NCBI GenBank assembly: GCA_023213395.1
Contig: CM041465.1
Coordinates: 222,835,741 to 222,899,740 of the forward strand
Direction: 5' to 3'
Length of the DNA stretch: 64,000 nt
Source of the DNA: Cycas panzhihuaensis
Lineage: Eukaryota; Cycadophyta
Of the stretch, positions 10,633-20,300 are shown piece by piece. A program made the position numbers and the translations under genes. The notes beneath the pieces are model-generated. The model worked only from the letters and a program-made list of their open reading frames with translations, had not been told where the DNA came from and did no database searches. Numbering within the stretch: the first letter of the stretch is position 1; each line of letters begins with the position of its first letter.

Positions 10633-11459
10633 TGTTGGGGTATAAAGTGATCCTATGGCTGTGGGAAGACCAGAGGTAGGTCAGGTAACCTGAGTTGTGC
10701 AGGTACGGACCGTACGGCGGTATGCAGGAGGCAAAATGGCGAAGAAATCAGCATTCTGAGTACGTATGACAAAAGCGCACTGAACGGGTACGTGATGACA
10801 CGCATCAACAAAGCAGAACGGAATCGAGCAGAAATGGTACGCACGACTCAAAGGGACCAGTGAAGGCCTGTGAAGCTGCCAGACGTACGTACGGACGTAC
10901 AGATCCAAAAAGTCATTAATTAGGTGCCTAACAAGTGATTAATGAAAGGGTACGTATGACTGAAGGGGTACAGTTATGACAGACAGTCATAACCCTTCAG
11001 CCAAAAGGTACCAACATGAGTACTTAAGGAGGTACGCATGAACCACCAAGTTAGGGTGAGAGCCAATTATCACGGGTATGCAAAGGTATGGAGGACAGCA
11101 CGTATGATGACCGCATTGAGCAAAGATTGTATGATAAGTACCATCCGGTACGCATATGTAATGAAGGAATGTATGTCATTGAATGCACAGAATGCATTCC
11201 ACCGTGTAATTGAACTGTTTACTTAATAAAAAAGAGAGTTACGTGGAAAGTGGTGTATTCTTTGTGTTGTGATGATGAATTGTCGAGTATGTGTTGATTT
11301 ACGTCATTGCGGTACCATTGTGGTATAATTCGTGAAATATATGTGGAATGTATGTAAATGACCATGTTGATGATCCTCGAACTAGACTATAGCTACTGTA
11401 ACCTTGACAAGTGTAAGGGGTATCTCATAAGTGTAATAAGATAACCTACCAAGTCAACA
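10633..11459 (+). repeat. Ty3-A 3' LTR
   Basis: It begins TGTTGGGGTATAAAG and ends GTCAACA, collinear with 898-1717. The two copies differ by scattered substitutions and short indels, so the insertion is not recent. It is followed directly by AGAGG at 11460-11464. Confidence 0.92.
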
Positions 11460-11464
11460 AGAGG
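11460..11464. repeat. Target-site duplication AGAGG, right copy of Ty3-A
   Basis: Exact copy of 893-897, placed directly after the 3' LTR. Confidence 0.9.
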
Positions 11465-12719
11465 TTTCTTAAGTGGGCATTAAAAGGTCCCTTGGTTACC
11501 ATGGTTTAGCTAAAAACTACCATCATGACAACAACCAAGATCTTATGATCTTTTAGCATAAGCTCTCACCCTCCACTGAGCCTCATATCCTTTTCTACTT
11601 AAGGATTTTAGCAATGAAATTGGCATTGACAACTACTCGGTAGACCAATGTCCCAAAACTGCCCGGTAACGTAGCCATCTTGTGTCCTCTTTCTCCTTGA
11701 TGTCAATTACAAATTAGAACATCTTACAACCTATGCAACATTTATCACATAGGCAACATAGTCAAATATTACACAAGCAACCAATCGTCATACACATAAG
11801 CCACACAAGATATTCCTTAGAACTTGTTATTCCATTTCTCAACACTTGATACAATCTCTTGGAAATATTACATCAAATACTTGATTCAACCCTCACCCTT
11901 GAGAGCATGTCATATGACATGCTCTCATATGACATGTCATATGAGAGCATACTAACTTAGCTCTTACCCTTAAGAGTATGGCATATGACTCAATCACTTG
12001 GCTCTCACCCTTGAGAGGCTAACTCATCATCAAATGGCTCAACTCTCACTATTGGACAAATTAGAGAAGTGACCTATTTATATACTTTTCATAGCCAATC
12101 ACCCCAAAATGTGTGACTTTACAAAATGCCTTTTGTCTTTTCATAACAAAACCCTACTCACATTAATGAGCTTATGTCCTTTCATACATCCATATGACTA
12201 TACGAACCTTCAATCTTGGAGTTGGTGGAGAACTATTCCCCTTAATTTGCTCATTGTTCTGCAGAACTGTTCATCTTTTCTGTAAACCATTCACCGTTTT
12301 CAAAGAGCTAAATTGTCGACCTATAACCATCCCAACTATTCCAAGACGTTCTTTGTGTCATCTTTCCAATGGACACTCAATTTTGCGATTCTAATACTGG
12401 AAACCATTCCTAGAATCATCCCCCAACCATTCCAAGTACCAAATTCATTGCCAACAATTCAACATATGCCCTTCGGATGGAACACAGTGCTTTTAGGGGA
12501 GATAATAAACCCTTCTCCCAATCCTTTTCCCTAACTTAGACATTCTCAAGGTGGAGACCCTTTATGCTATATAAAAGCATGGAACTTCAGTGATTTTCTC
12601 TTGCAACATTCCCCCAATTGTTTTTACTAACATTATACATGTGCTTCCAATTGATTGTACCTTTCAGATCACCACACAGAATAATAAAGTGTAGGGTGAG
12701 TCATCCCATATCCTGGAGC
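11465..12719 (-). mobile_element. Leader and probable 5' LTR of the minus-strand Ty3 element interrupted by Ty3-A
   Basis: Joining across Ty3-A places this sequence upstream of the gag remnant at 1-892. On the minus strand a PBS-like string TGGCTACGTTACCGGGCA occurs at 11677-11660, resembling the TGGCGCCGTTGCCGGGGA class. Its minus-strand upstream side (from about 11681 to perhaps 12700) would then be the LTR. The outer LTR edge is not defined, and no second copy lies in the window. Only short random ORFs are present. The palindrome cluster at 11900-11950 lies inside it. Confidence 0.35.
11900..11950. repeat. Two overlapping perfect palindromes (28 bp and 32 bp)
   Basis: 11900-11927 is an exact palindrome centred on CATATG. 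11919-11950 is an exact palindrome centred on GACATGTC. They share GCTCTC-type arms, so either hairpin can form at the cost of the other. A diverged copy of the CTCACCCTTGAGAG...CATATGA string follows at about 11961-11990 and a shorter one at 12001-12020. Confidence 0.9.
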
Positions 12720-13290
12720 TAATAGACCATCGAAGGTTGACCCCTTATACTATGAACAAAATGCCAAGTGAGGAGAACAATGTAATGCATAGGAATCAAA
12801 ACAAGACTCATAGCAAAAGTCACTTCAAAAGCAAGAATCAATGGGCCAAATGGCAATTCGCTCAATTGCTTAACCTTGGTGCTAAATTAAGGCCTAGGAA
12901 CTAGAAACAAGCCCAACAAGCCAGTAGGCTACAAGCGCAGTAGGGCAATCTGGACCCTAGTCCCTATAAGGAGTGAATGTTCCTTGATGCCAAAGCCAAA
13001 CAAGGGGATGACAATTGGTAGATCAGTTGGGGTTGTTTTTATAATGCTGACATCAATACTTGGCATTTAGCTTTTATGTGTGCTTATGATTCAACGCTCT
13101 AGTGGCAAGGTTTTTCTTGTTCTCTAATCTATTACTATGCAACATTATTTAATCAACTACTTCATTAGTATATCATCGATGGAGTGAAGGGGATAGGTCC
13201 ATTTGTCTCTCCATTGTTTATTATAATAGTGTGTACTTATTTTTATCGATAAAATCAACAATTTTCAACCCAAAAAAAAAAAACAAAAAC
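12720..13290 (+). mobile_element. Possible 3' end of an old poly(A) retroelement
   Basis: A stretch of moderate GC ends in ATCGATAAAATCAAC and then an A-rich tail at 13270-13290, after which base composition drops. This is the look of a LINE or SINE 3' end or a processed copy. No RT motif is readable, no target duplication was confirmed and the 5' limit is arbitrary. Confidence 0.2.
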
Positions 13291-14120
13291 ATTTATATTT
13301 TGTCAAATATGAATCAAACTTTCCAAGAGAAAAGATAGGATTACATTAAGAAAAATGAAACCCTATATTCAATGAAAATTTCCACGGATTGCTCTCCTTG
13401 CATGCTAAATTGCATAGCTCGTGTTGAGAGTCATTTTTAAGGCATGCAATAAGATGAAAGTGGTAAGTGGTAAAAGAAGACACTAAAGGATTGAATTAAA
13501 GGTTAACGCTATCCATCATTGATATTGACCTCTGTAAAAAATTGTCAAACAAATAATTATAAACCACATTGACCAAAATTTCTAAAGAACAATTACATAA
13601 AGACACATTGACATTTGGGAGTTGCTTGAATTAAATTAAATAGGAAGAATTATAATTCAATGAGTTACATATCTAAAAGCATTACGTTATTGAAAGCACA
13701 TGTCTACCGATGATGTTCCCCCCTGCATAAGTAAACAAGATGGGAGCAAGCTCATGCTCTTGAAGAAAGTAGTTTCCTTTGTGCGTGCACATGCATAGAC
13801 CTATACCAAACAATTCAAATGATTTCATTCTCCCAATAACAATGGCTTTGGTGGCAAACGAAGATTAATGACTCAATTCTAACAAAGCCTTAGGATAGGC
13901 AATAACTAGAGCAACTCTTCTAAGAATGTGGTTGAACACCTAAACAAGACTAATCAATATAATTTAACATAATGCAATACAATAAATAGTGGTAGTAATA
14001 ATAAAATAATACAATATAATATTGTTAAAAGCTAATTTCTACAATTCTGTAAATTGTGGTTGGTTGCAAGCAAATCGCCTTGCCACATCTACTCTCCCAA
14101 TATTTAATAGAATATCACAA
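13291..14120. other. No gene seen; one half of a direct repeat pair
   Basis: AT-rich sequence without a credible ORF. The segment 13597-13662 (GTTGCTTGAATTAAATT and GAAGAATTATAATTCAATGA) has a diverged direct copy at 14782-14850. Confidence 0.5.
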
Positions 14121-14362
14121 GTTCACATCCATGGTTTTTTTGGATATACAATAGTATACACATGTAGCATATAATCCCATTGCCGCTCTCTCCCAATATG
14201 TAATATGATATAATACTAGTTCAAATCAGTAGCAAATAATTGCCTTCATTATGGTAGCAGTTCACATCCATGGTTACTTCTGGATATACAGTAGTACATA
14301 CATGTAACATATAATTATCATTGCATATAATATGAAATAATACTGGTTCAAATCAGTGGCAA
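14121..14362 (+). repeat. 139-bp tandem duplication, about 1.7 copies
   Basis: GTTCACATCCATGGTT occurs at 14121 and 14260. Each copy continues with TGGATATACA, then ACATGTARCATATAAT, then TAATACTRGTTCAAATCAGTRGCAA (in two blocks). The copies are diverged, so the duplication is old. It lies in the 3' flank of the trihelix gene. Confidence 0.8.
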
Positions 14363-15508
14363 GAAATTAGTTTCATAACATCTCCCAAAGTGAAGAATTT
14401 CATTGCAAAACTGGGTTTCCTACGATCGACCACCACTGATAGGATGGGGTGTATACAGATGAACTTCAAAAAAAATTTATGGTGTAATATATCCAATATT
14501 ATATTATATTCTTTGGGCAATATTTTATGCAGCCAAGCAGTCTAGCTGACGTCAGAAATGTGTTAATTCTATTTTAGGATATAAAGGAAAAAATAACGCA
14601 TCGATTTTTGATGCGAATCATCACTGGCCCCCTTTTTTTACGACGTCAGCAAATGCTTCTTCTACAGATATTGTATTATAGATAAAGATTATGGATAGAC
14701 ATGAACGCTGAAAGAAAGACACGAAAGCTGATGGAAAGCGAAAGAATGATAATACAAATGAATAAAAATAATTAAAAGATCTAAAGACGTGTACATTGAT
14801 CTGCGGGTTGCTTGTCTTCAATTAAATAGCAAGAATTATAATACATTGAACTTCAGAAGATTACAAAGGCAAATGTCCTGAGCAAACATTCAAGCCTTGT
14901 TGGGTCTTGAACATTATGTTTACATGTCTAATATGACTGTGGGGTTTTATAAAGAGAACAACCCCAAATACAAGGAAACAATGCCAACCGAGCATCAAAT
15001 GAAATGAACAAATTTGCGCAGCCATATAAAAAATGTACAGTCTGGGCTGGCCAGGGCAGCACAGAGCCGCGCCGATTCCCATGCGATTCCGCGGACCCCA
15101 AGGACGTAGAGGGTAAATCGAATCGGTCCAACTCAAATGTGAGAGACCTCCGCGGCGATTCGCATAAAGATGCCAAGCCATTGCCATCGCACAAGCTCTC
15201 GAAATCGTTCCGACGTTTCGACCCGCCGACCTTGTGGCCCAGCGTCGGAGGCACTCTGAGTTTACTGTTGGGTTAATGCTGACCGTAAAAGACAACCGCA
15301 GCGACAAATTTCACAAGTAATGTTCTGCATCAGGAGACCATCCGCCGGTCAGGAAAAATGTCGAAATAAAATTTGAAAAGGATTAGATAAAAAAATAAAG
15401 AGTAATTAGGGTTAGTTAATAGATGCCGTTATGCTTGAGCTATGATAGAGATCATTTTAGATTAACATAAGCGCGTGTGCGAATGGGGGCATTGTTTGGA
15501 TTAAATCA
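14363..15508 (-). other. 3' flank of trihelix gene; GC-rich patch of unknown role
   Basis: On the gene's strand this is downstream sequence and may hold its 3' UTR. 14996-15280 is CpG-rich with unique-looking sequence and has overlapping ORFs on both strands (for example 14928-15254 minus), but none has recognisable motifs. A full 10-bp palindrome CTGACGTCAG (TGACGTCA core) lies at 14546-14555 and a second ACGTCAGC at 14644-14651. I found no convincing AATAAA on the minus strand near the stop codon. Confidence 0.4.
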
Positions 15509-16639
15509 TCATTTACCCGTGTTTCCGTGCTTGGCATGCTTCAACTTTGCCAGCTCCAACTGGGTTTGCATAAACAGCTGCATCCTCTGGAGCTCCAAAT
15601 CCTTGATGAATTCCATGCGCTGTTTCTCAAGATCCATCAGCTGCTGCTGTTTCGAACTCTCGACCCTCTCGTAAACCTCGCCAAATTTGATGATCGCTCT
15701 CGTCAATTCCTTAAAGGGGTTACTGCCGCTGTCGGAGACGATCTTTCTCTTCTTGTTGAAGTTCTTACCGTTCACGGTCATTTCGAGGCCGTTGGGGCAG
15801 CTATCCGTCGTGTCGGGGGTCTCGTCGGACTTGGACGAGGCCGAATTGTTGTTGTTGATGATCCGGAGATGGGCTTCTTCCGACGGCCGAATCTCCTTGG
15901 CGGGCTTCGGGCACGGCAAAGCGGGCAGGGGCTTAGCGGCGTTGCTGTTGCCGACGTTGTTGTTGTTGTTGTTGTTCTGGTGCTTGCGGGACGGTCCTAT
16001 GAGTTCGTCGAGCTTGTTGAAGAAGGGCCACTTGCTGGTACCGCCCCCATTGAAAATCTTGCTCTTCTCGAGCTTATACTTCTTCTTCAGAGTATCCAGC
16101 CTGTTCTTGCACTGGACGTCCGTCTTGGGGGGCTTGGTGCAGTCCTCCCTGTTGCTGACCGCGTCGGCCACGTCCTTCCAGTGCTTCTGCTTGAGGTTAC
16201 CCCTGTTGAGTTCCAGGTACCGATCGCCCCAGGCTTCGATGAGCGTATTGGTAGCGCCCTCGCTCCAGCAATCGTCCCTCCCGTGACCGTGTCCGTGACC
16301 GTGGCGGTCCCCTCCGCCGCTCCCCGTCGCGGGCACGGCAGCCGCCCCGCCATTGGCCGGGGGCGCCACGGACACCACCCCTCCCATCCCATCCCGCGCG
16401 CTGGCGACCTTCGCCGAGGAAGAACCCGCCAAGTGCAGCGGCAGAGAGAGGCTCAGCCCGTGGTTCGCGTGGGCGCTGGAACCTCCGGCTCCGCCCCCCC
16501 CTCCTCCTCCTGCTACTCCTGCTTCCCTCCTCTGAAGCGGATGGGGATGGCGCTGGCCCTGCTGCTGCTGCTGGGGCGCTGGCTGCTGCTGCTGGGGCGG
16601 TCGAGGCTGGATATCGACCTCGTCCATGCCCATGCCCAT
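15509..16639 (-). CDS. Trihelix transcription factor, SIP1/ASIL-like, intronless
   Basis: This is a 376-residue nuclear DNA-binding protein, the only intact host gene seen. The start ATG at 16639-16637 is followed by in-frame ATGs at residues 3 and 5. Order: Gln/Pro-rich N-terminus (12-32), Gly-rich tract, an EAR-type repression motif LSLSLPLHL at residues 62-70, His/Gly repeat (112-120), and the trihelix (SANT-like) domain at about 124-215. The domain has WSEGATNTLIEAWGDRYLEL, QKHWKDVADAV, TDVQCKNRLDTLKKKYKLEK and SKWPFFNKLDELIG, including the conserved Trp set. An Asn-rich linker follows, then the basic NLS-like KKRK (296-299). A C-terminal coiled coil (about 325-370) with ELQRMQL-type repeats is typical of the SIP1 clade, whose Arabidopsis members ASIL1/2 repress seed-maturation genes. 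Repressor activity here is inferred. GC content is far above the flanks. Confidence 0.95.
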   Translation of the reverse strand: MGMGMDEVDIQPRPPQQQQPAPQQQQQGQRHPHPLQRREAGVAGGGGGGGAGGSSAHANHGLSLSLPLHLAGSSSAKVASARDGMGGVVSVAPPANGGAAAVPATGSGGGDRHGHGHGHGRDDCWSEGATNTLIEAWGDRYLELNRGNLKQKHWKDVADAVSNREDCTKPPKTDVQCKNRLDTLKKKYKLEKSKIFNGGGTSKWPFFNKLDELIGPSRKHQNNNNNNNVGNSNAAKPLPALPCPKPAKEIRPSEEAHLRIINNNNSASSKSDETPDTTDSCPNGLEMTVNGKNFNKKRKIVSDSGSNPFKELTRAIIKFGEVYERVESSKQQQLMDLEKQRMEFIKDLELQRMQLFMQTQLELAKLKHAKHGNTGK

Positions 16640-17330
16640 AAGACTCTATGGCTGGGGACCGAGGGCTGGTTGAATCGGAACTCAACCAAAATCCAAAGCC
16701 CTTTCCGCTTCCCTTTCCCGTTCCGGTCCCGTCTGCCTTCCCCCTCAACGATCCTCCGGCCTCATTTTCTCTTTCTTCTTTCCCCTACCCGCCATTTTTC
16801 TCTTTTTCTTTTTTTTCCGCTCGACCTGCCCTCGTCCGTCTCCCCTACGCGCACACCCTCTGCAGCGCTAACTGGGGCTCGCCTGAGATGTAATTACAAA
16901 CGCACTACAAACGAAGGACGGCGACACAAACAAAGACTTCCGGTGAATCCGCCCGTGTATTGACCAATACAGACAGGGGAGCCCCATTTTCCATGTCCTC
17001 GGTAGGTGCGTACTCTAAACGTCGGCAGCGCGTGGCGGGCGCTGATTGGGCGTAAAAGTAACCGCCGGCCGACGCGCCCGCCCGAGATGCCGGCGCCCGG
17101 CGGTCGGCGCGTGGGGCCAATGGTTCGCCTGCCGGCTGGAATCGAGTCAGTATGCGGGTAACCATCCCTCGCCGCCCGGTTTCTTTGTAGGCGTCGATTT
17201 GACGGACTCGGGTTCCGTTCGGGGTTAGTATTAGGTGGACGTCGCTGTCGATCGATTCATGTCACGTGACCCTGTCAGACGGAACCGCCAATTACGAAAC
17301 GAGAAGTACTTAATTACCGTATTAGGGGAA
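16640..17330 (-). promoter_or_regulatory. CpG-rich promoter and 5' UTR region of the trihelix gene
   Basis: High-GC, CpG-retaining sequence upstream of the start. On the gene's strand the proximal 150 bp are GA-rich (GAAAGGGAAGCGG, GAAAAAGAG), like plant GAGA-type 5' UTRs. A CCAAT box is at about 17043-17053. A palindromic G-box GTCACGTGAC is at 17261-17270, roughly 620 bp upstream of the ATG. No TATA box was found, so initiation is probably dispersed. The transcription start is not known. Confidence 0.55.
16745..16795 (-). CDS. Upstream ORF of 16 codons in the trihelix 5' leader
   Basis: On the minus strand an ATG at 16795-16793 in strong context (A at -3, G at +4) opens MAGRGKKKEKMRPEDR and stops with TGA at 16747-16745, 105 bp before the main ATG. 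A second ATG inside it is in the same frame. If transcription begins upstream of 16795, this ORF would reduce main-ORF translation. The peptide is very basic. Whether it lies in the transcript is not shown by sequence. Confidence 0.45.
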   Translation of the reverse strand: MAGRGKKKEKMRPEDR

Positions 17331-20300
17331 AAATGGGCCGCCAGGCTGTAATACTCGCTGGCATCCATCGAGTGGTCCGGGAGTAACCGCGGTGTTACGC
17401 GATCCCAAAACGGTTTGCCGTTGTCGGAGAGATGGAGACATTTGGTAAAAATACGTGGACTCTACGAGCGATTTGTTTGTTACTTGGCTGTTGCCTCCGC
17501 CAGCTGTCGCAGATGCGATTGGCTGCAATTTCGCCGCGCGGAATTTTTTTACATTAAATGAACCGATTTTTGTCCGGGCGGAAAACGGGTGGTTGAAACG
17601 GAGTTCGTGAATCGTAAATCCGAAGAGAAATTTACCCGAAAACGCGTCAATAATGTGATGCCGTCGGCAGGCGAAATTTCTTTGAAAAATTAGGAAGTCG
17701 GTTGATTGGCAATACTCGAGAAACGGGGAATGCACATACGAAGGATGGTTATTTATTATTATTATTATTATCTTTTTTTTTTTGAAGTGCAGCACGGTGT
17801 ATTCCGATATCCATTGACTTTTCAAACAACGTTTTCATTGTCTTCCGGAGACATTGGTTTTAATGGAGTCGTCATCTATCCGAGTAGGAGCACTTATTCC
17901 GCCTATGAAACACATCCCCGTAATGGGTTTCCGTTAGGGATTCAATACCCAAATTGTTCGTCAAAGATCGTTGGTGGCGTTAAAAAATAGTGGCAATAGA
18001 GAAATTTCCGAGTCTCCCAGTAGAGGCACATTACCAACATTTTTTTTTTTTTTTTTGAATATCAAACATCCAGCGTAATAAAATTTTCCATGTGTTAAAG
18101 AGAGCATTCTCTCGACATTGTTGTCAAACTTTTATACTAGTACTTATAAAAAATGACAAAATTTAGACATTCTTTTATAGCTAATTTTAAATATAAAATT
18201 GTCGGCATTTCTTTTGATAATGTGTAAGAGTGGATATCAAATCTCAGGCACGGCATCTCTATTGTCTATATTCAAATCAAATGTCCCATCCAAAGTTACA
18301 GTGCATTTGCACTCACATCAAATGCCACATCTAAGGGCTACCATGCATCTACATTCATATTAAAGTGCCACGTCTATGGACTACAATGTATATGATGCAC
18401 TACAACCATTGGACGTGGGCGTTTGATGTAAATGTGAGCATCAAAGATGCCACTTCCCCACAAGAATAGATTGGGAATCTACTACACAAAGTGAAAGTGG
18501 AAGGAGTTGTTTGTAATTACAAGTTACTTTTGCTTATTTTTGCCAAATAATGGAAGGAGCAATTGTAATGTCTGCGTAAATTTTGGTGAGAGATTAGGGC
18601 AACCATCAAATTTTAAGCCTAAGTGGGGCTCTATGCATCCTTGAGCCAACTTAGGATGTATGTGTGGATTGGCTCATCCCCATTATTAATGGATGGCCCC
18701 GAGAAATATGTAAAGGGACTCACTTTTTATAATAATAAAGATTTAATGATTCTTTTCAACACATAAAAGGATAAATATATGTATTAGTTATGGATGTTGA
18801 TTTTAAAACCTATAATTCCCTATTATTTTCTATATAAATATCTCTAAATTTGGCAAATGCAATAAGTTTTTCAATAAATTTTTTTAAAAATATATTGTAA
18901 ATATATTTTAAAATTTTAACTCATTTATAAATTTATTTATGAAACTTTTAGAAACAATATATATACTGACTATAAATTACCCATAAAGTTTTCTTTTGAT
19001 GGTCTATTGAATCATAACACATTATTTAACAATGGTTACTTATATTAGGGAATGTATGTTATGTCACATGCTAGTGCAATATATTTGTAGAGTTGTATAA
19101 AAGTGTTTTTCTTATTGTACTTTGTGCAGCCCCACCTAACTTGAACAATCCATTCATCACAATGCACTTGCCACACGCAAGCTCTAATAAAAGGAAGTTG
19201 TACAAGATTTCGACAAGCACAGTATCATCAAATCAATAGTGTCCTCCCATATAAAGGCACTAGAAGATAAAAAATCACTCCATTCATGGGAGGCGTGATT
19301 GCATCAAGCCATCTGTTTTAACTAGTGCCTCATGCATGTGGTGTCATACCTACTATCATGACAAGACTATGTTGGGAGCCATATACGGTCTAGATCTAGT
19401 TTGAAAGAATTCATCATATGTATTTTGTAAGACATTGAAAAAGAAATAACATTCTAAATATGTACTACAAATTCGGCAATATTTTGTACTATTGCTTGAG
19501 TTTTATTATTCTTTTTTAAGTATTATTCTTCTTTAGTTAACAAAGAGGGAAATGGCTCATGAGTTGGTGTTTTATCATAAATGGTGTTTAAAGAGGTAGT
19601 AAAGGGAGTTTTTATTAAACAAACAAGCATTCATAAACATTAGTTGAGATAAGTGAGAGCATGTACTTAATGATTAACTTTGAAGGGCAAGTCTATATTT
19701 TTAATTAAAGAACTTCTCCATGTAAAGTTCTTCCTGTGTTGAAAAACTTGAAATAGTTGTATGCTTCCATTAATAAAATAAAATGTAACCATATTAACCA
19801 ATAAAATTTTATAAAACAAAGTTGTTATTCTAAATTTAAAGGTGAAAACCGGGGCAAGGGGGGGAAATCTTAAATACCTGAGAATAATAAGATTGCCCAA
19901 ACTTGCATGTATATTTTCATGGAATTGATTTACTATACATTTTGCATTGTTTAACATGACTGAAAGTGTTTCTCTATCTATAATTAAATAAGATAACAAA
20001 GATATTATTATCTAACTATATATCCTTATTAGATCTTAAGCTTGCAAAGCATTCATAAAATAAATTAATCCACCATAAATAGTATCGTTTAAGATTAACA
20101 AAATATGAGTAGCATGCGATAGAGATCCTAAAACTATAAATCTTTGCTATTTCCTTCCACCCTAAATGAGAATATTATATAACTAATTACATATACAAAG
20201 AGGGTTATAATTATTAAAATACAATACACAATGTTCTCTAAGAATATAATGATGTAAATGAAAGCATAAGTAATACCATCCAATCCTTAAGGGCAGTCTT

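Larger units (their letters stand above)
898..11459 (+). mobile_element. Ty3-A: full-length Ty3/gypsy LTR retrotransposon, decayed
   Basis: The element is 10,562 bp, bounded by two related LTRs (898-1717 and 10633-11459) and the exact 5-bp duplication AGAGG. Order on the plus strand: LTR, PBS-like site, basic gag N-terminus, capsid, four zinc knuckles, protease, a second gag-like module, RT, RNase H, integrase, a TACG-rich repeat array, an extra ORF, 3' LTR. PR-RT-RH-IN is the Ty3/gypsy order. Stops in the coding part include TGA 3710, TAA 3932, TGA 4631, TGA 5293, TAG 6107, TGA 6425, TAG 7590 and TGA 8259. Frame changes occur near 2460, at the C-run 4902-4911, near 5590 and between 6465 and 6531. 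No chromodomain is seen after IN. It is non-autonomous now. Confidence 0.92.

Noticed and set aside
12194-12534. Overlapping plus-strand ORFs as a small gene
   Set aside because: No motif, odd composition, and the segment is better explained as part of a minus-strand LTR.
14861-15307. Minus-strand ORF downstream of the trihelix gene
   Set aside because: Composition is gene-like but competing ORFs exist on both strands, no domain is seen, and it fits a 3' UTR or flank better. Left as unresolved sequence.
15527-16963. 478-codon plus-strand ORF opposite the trihelix gene
   Set aside because: It is a by-product of GC-rich codons on the other strand, is full of low-complexity Leu/Val/Gly/Arg and has no domain, while the minus strand encodes a clear trihelix protein.
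17322-17825. 167-codon minus-strand ORF
   Set aside because: It reads through a T-run and (ATT)n microsatellite (KKKKIIIIII) and has no motif.
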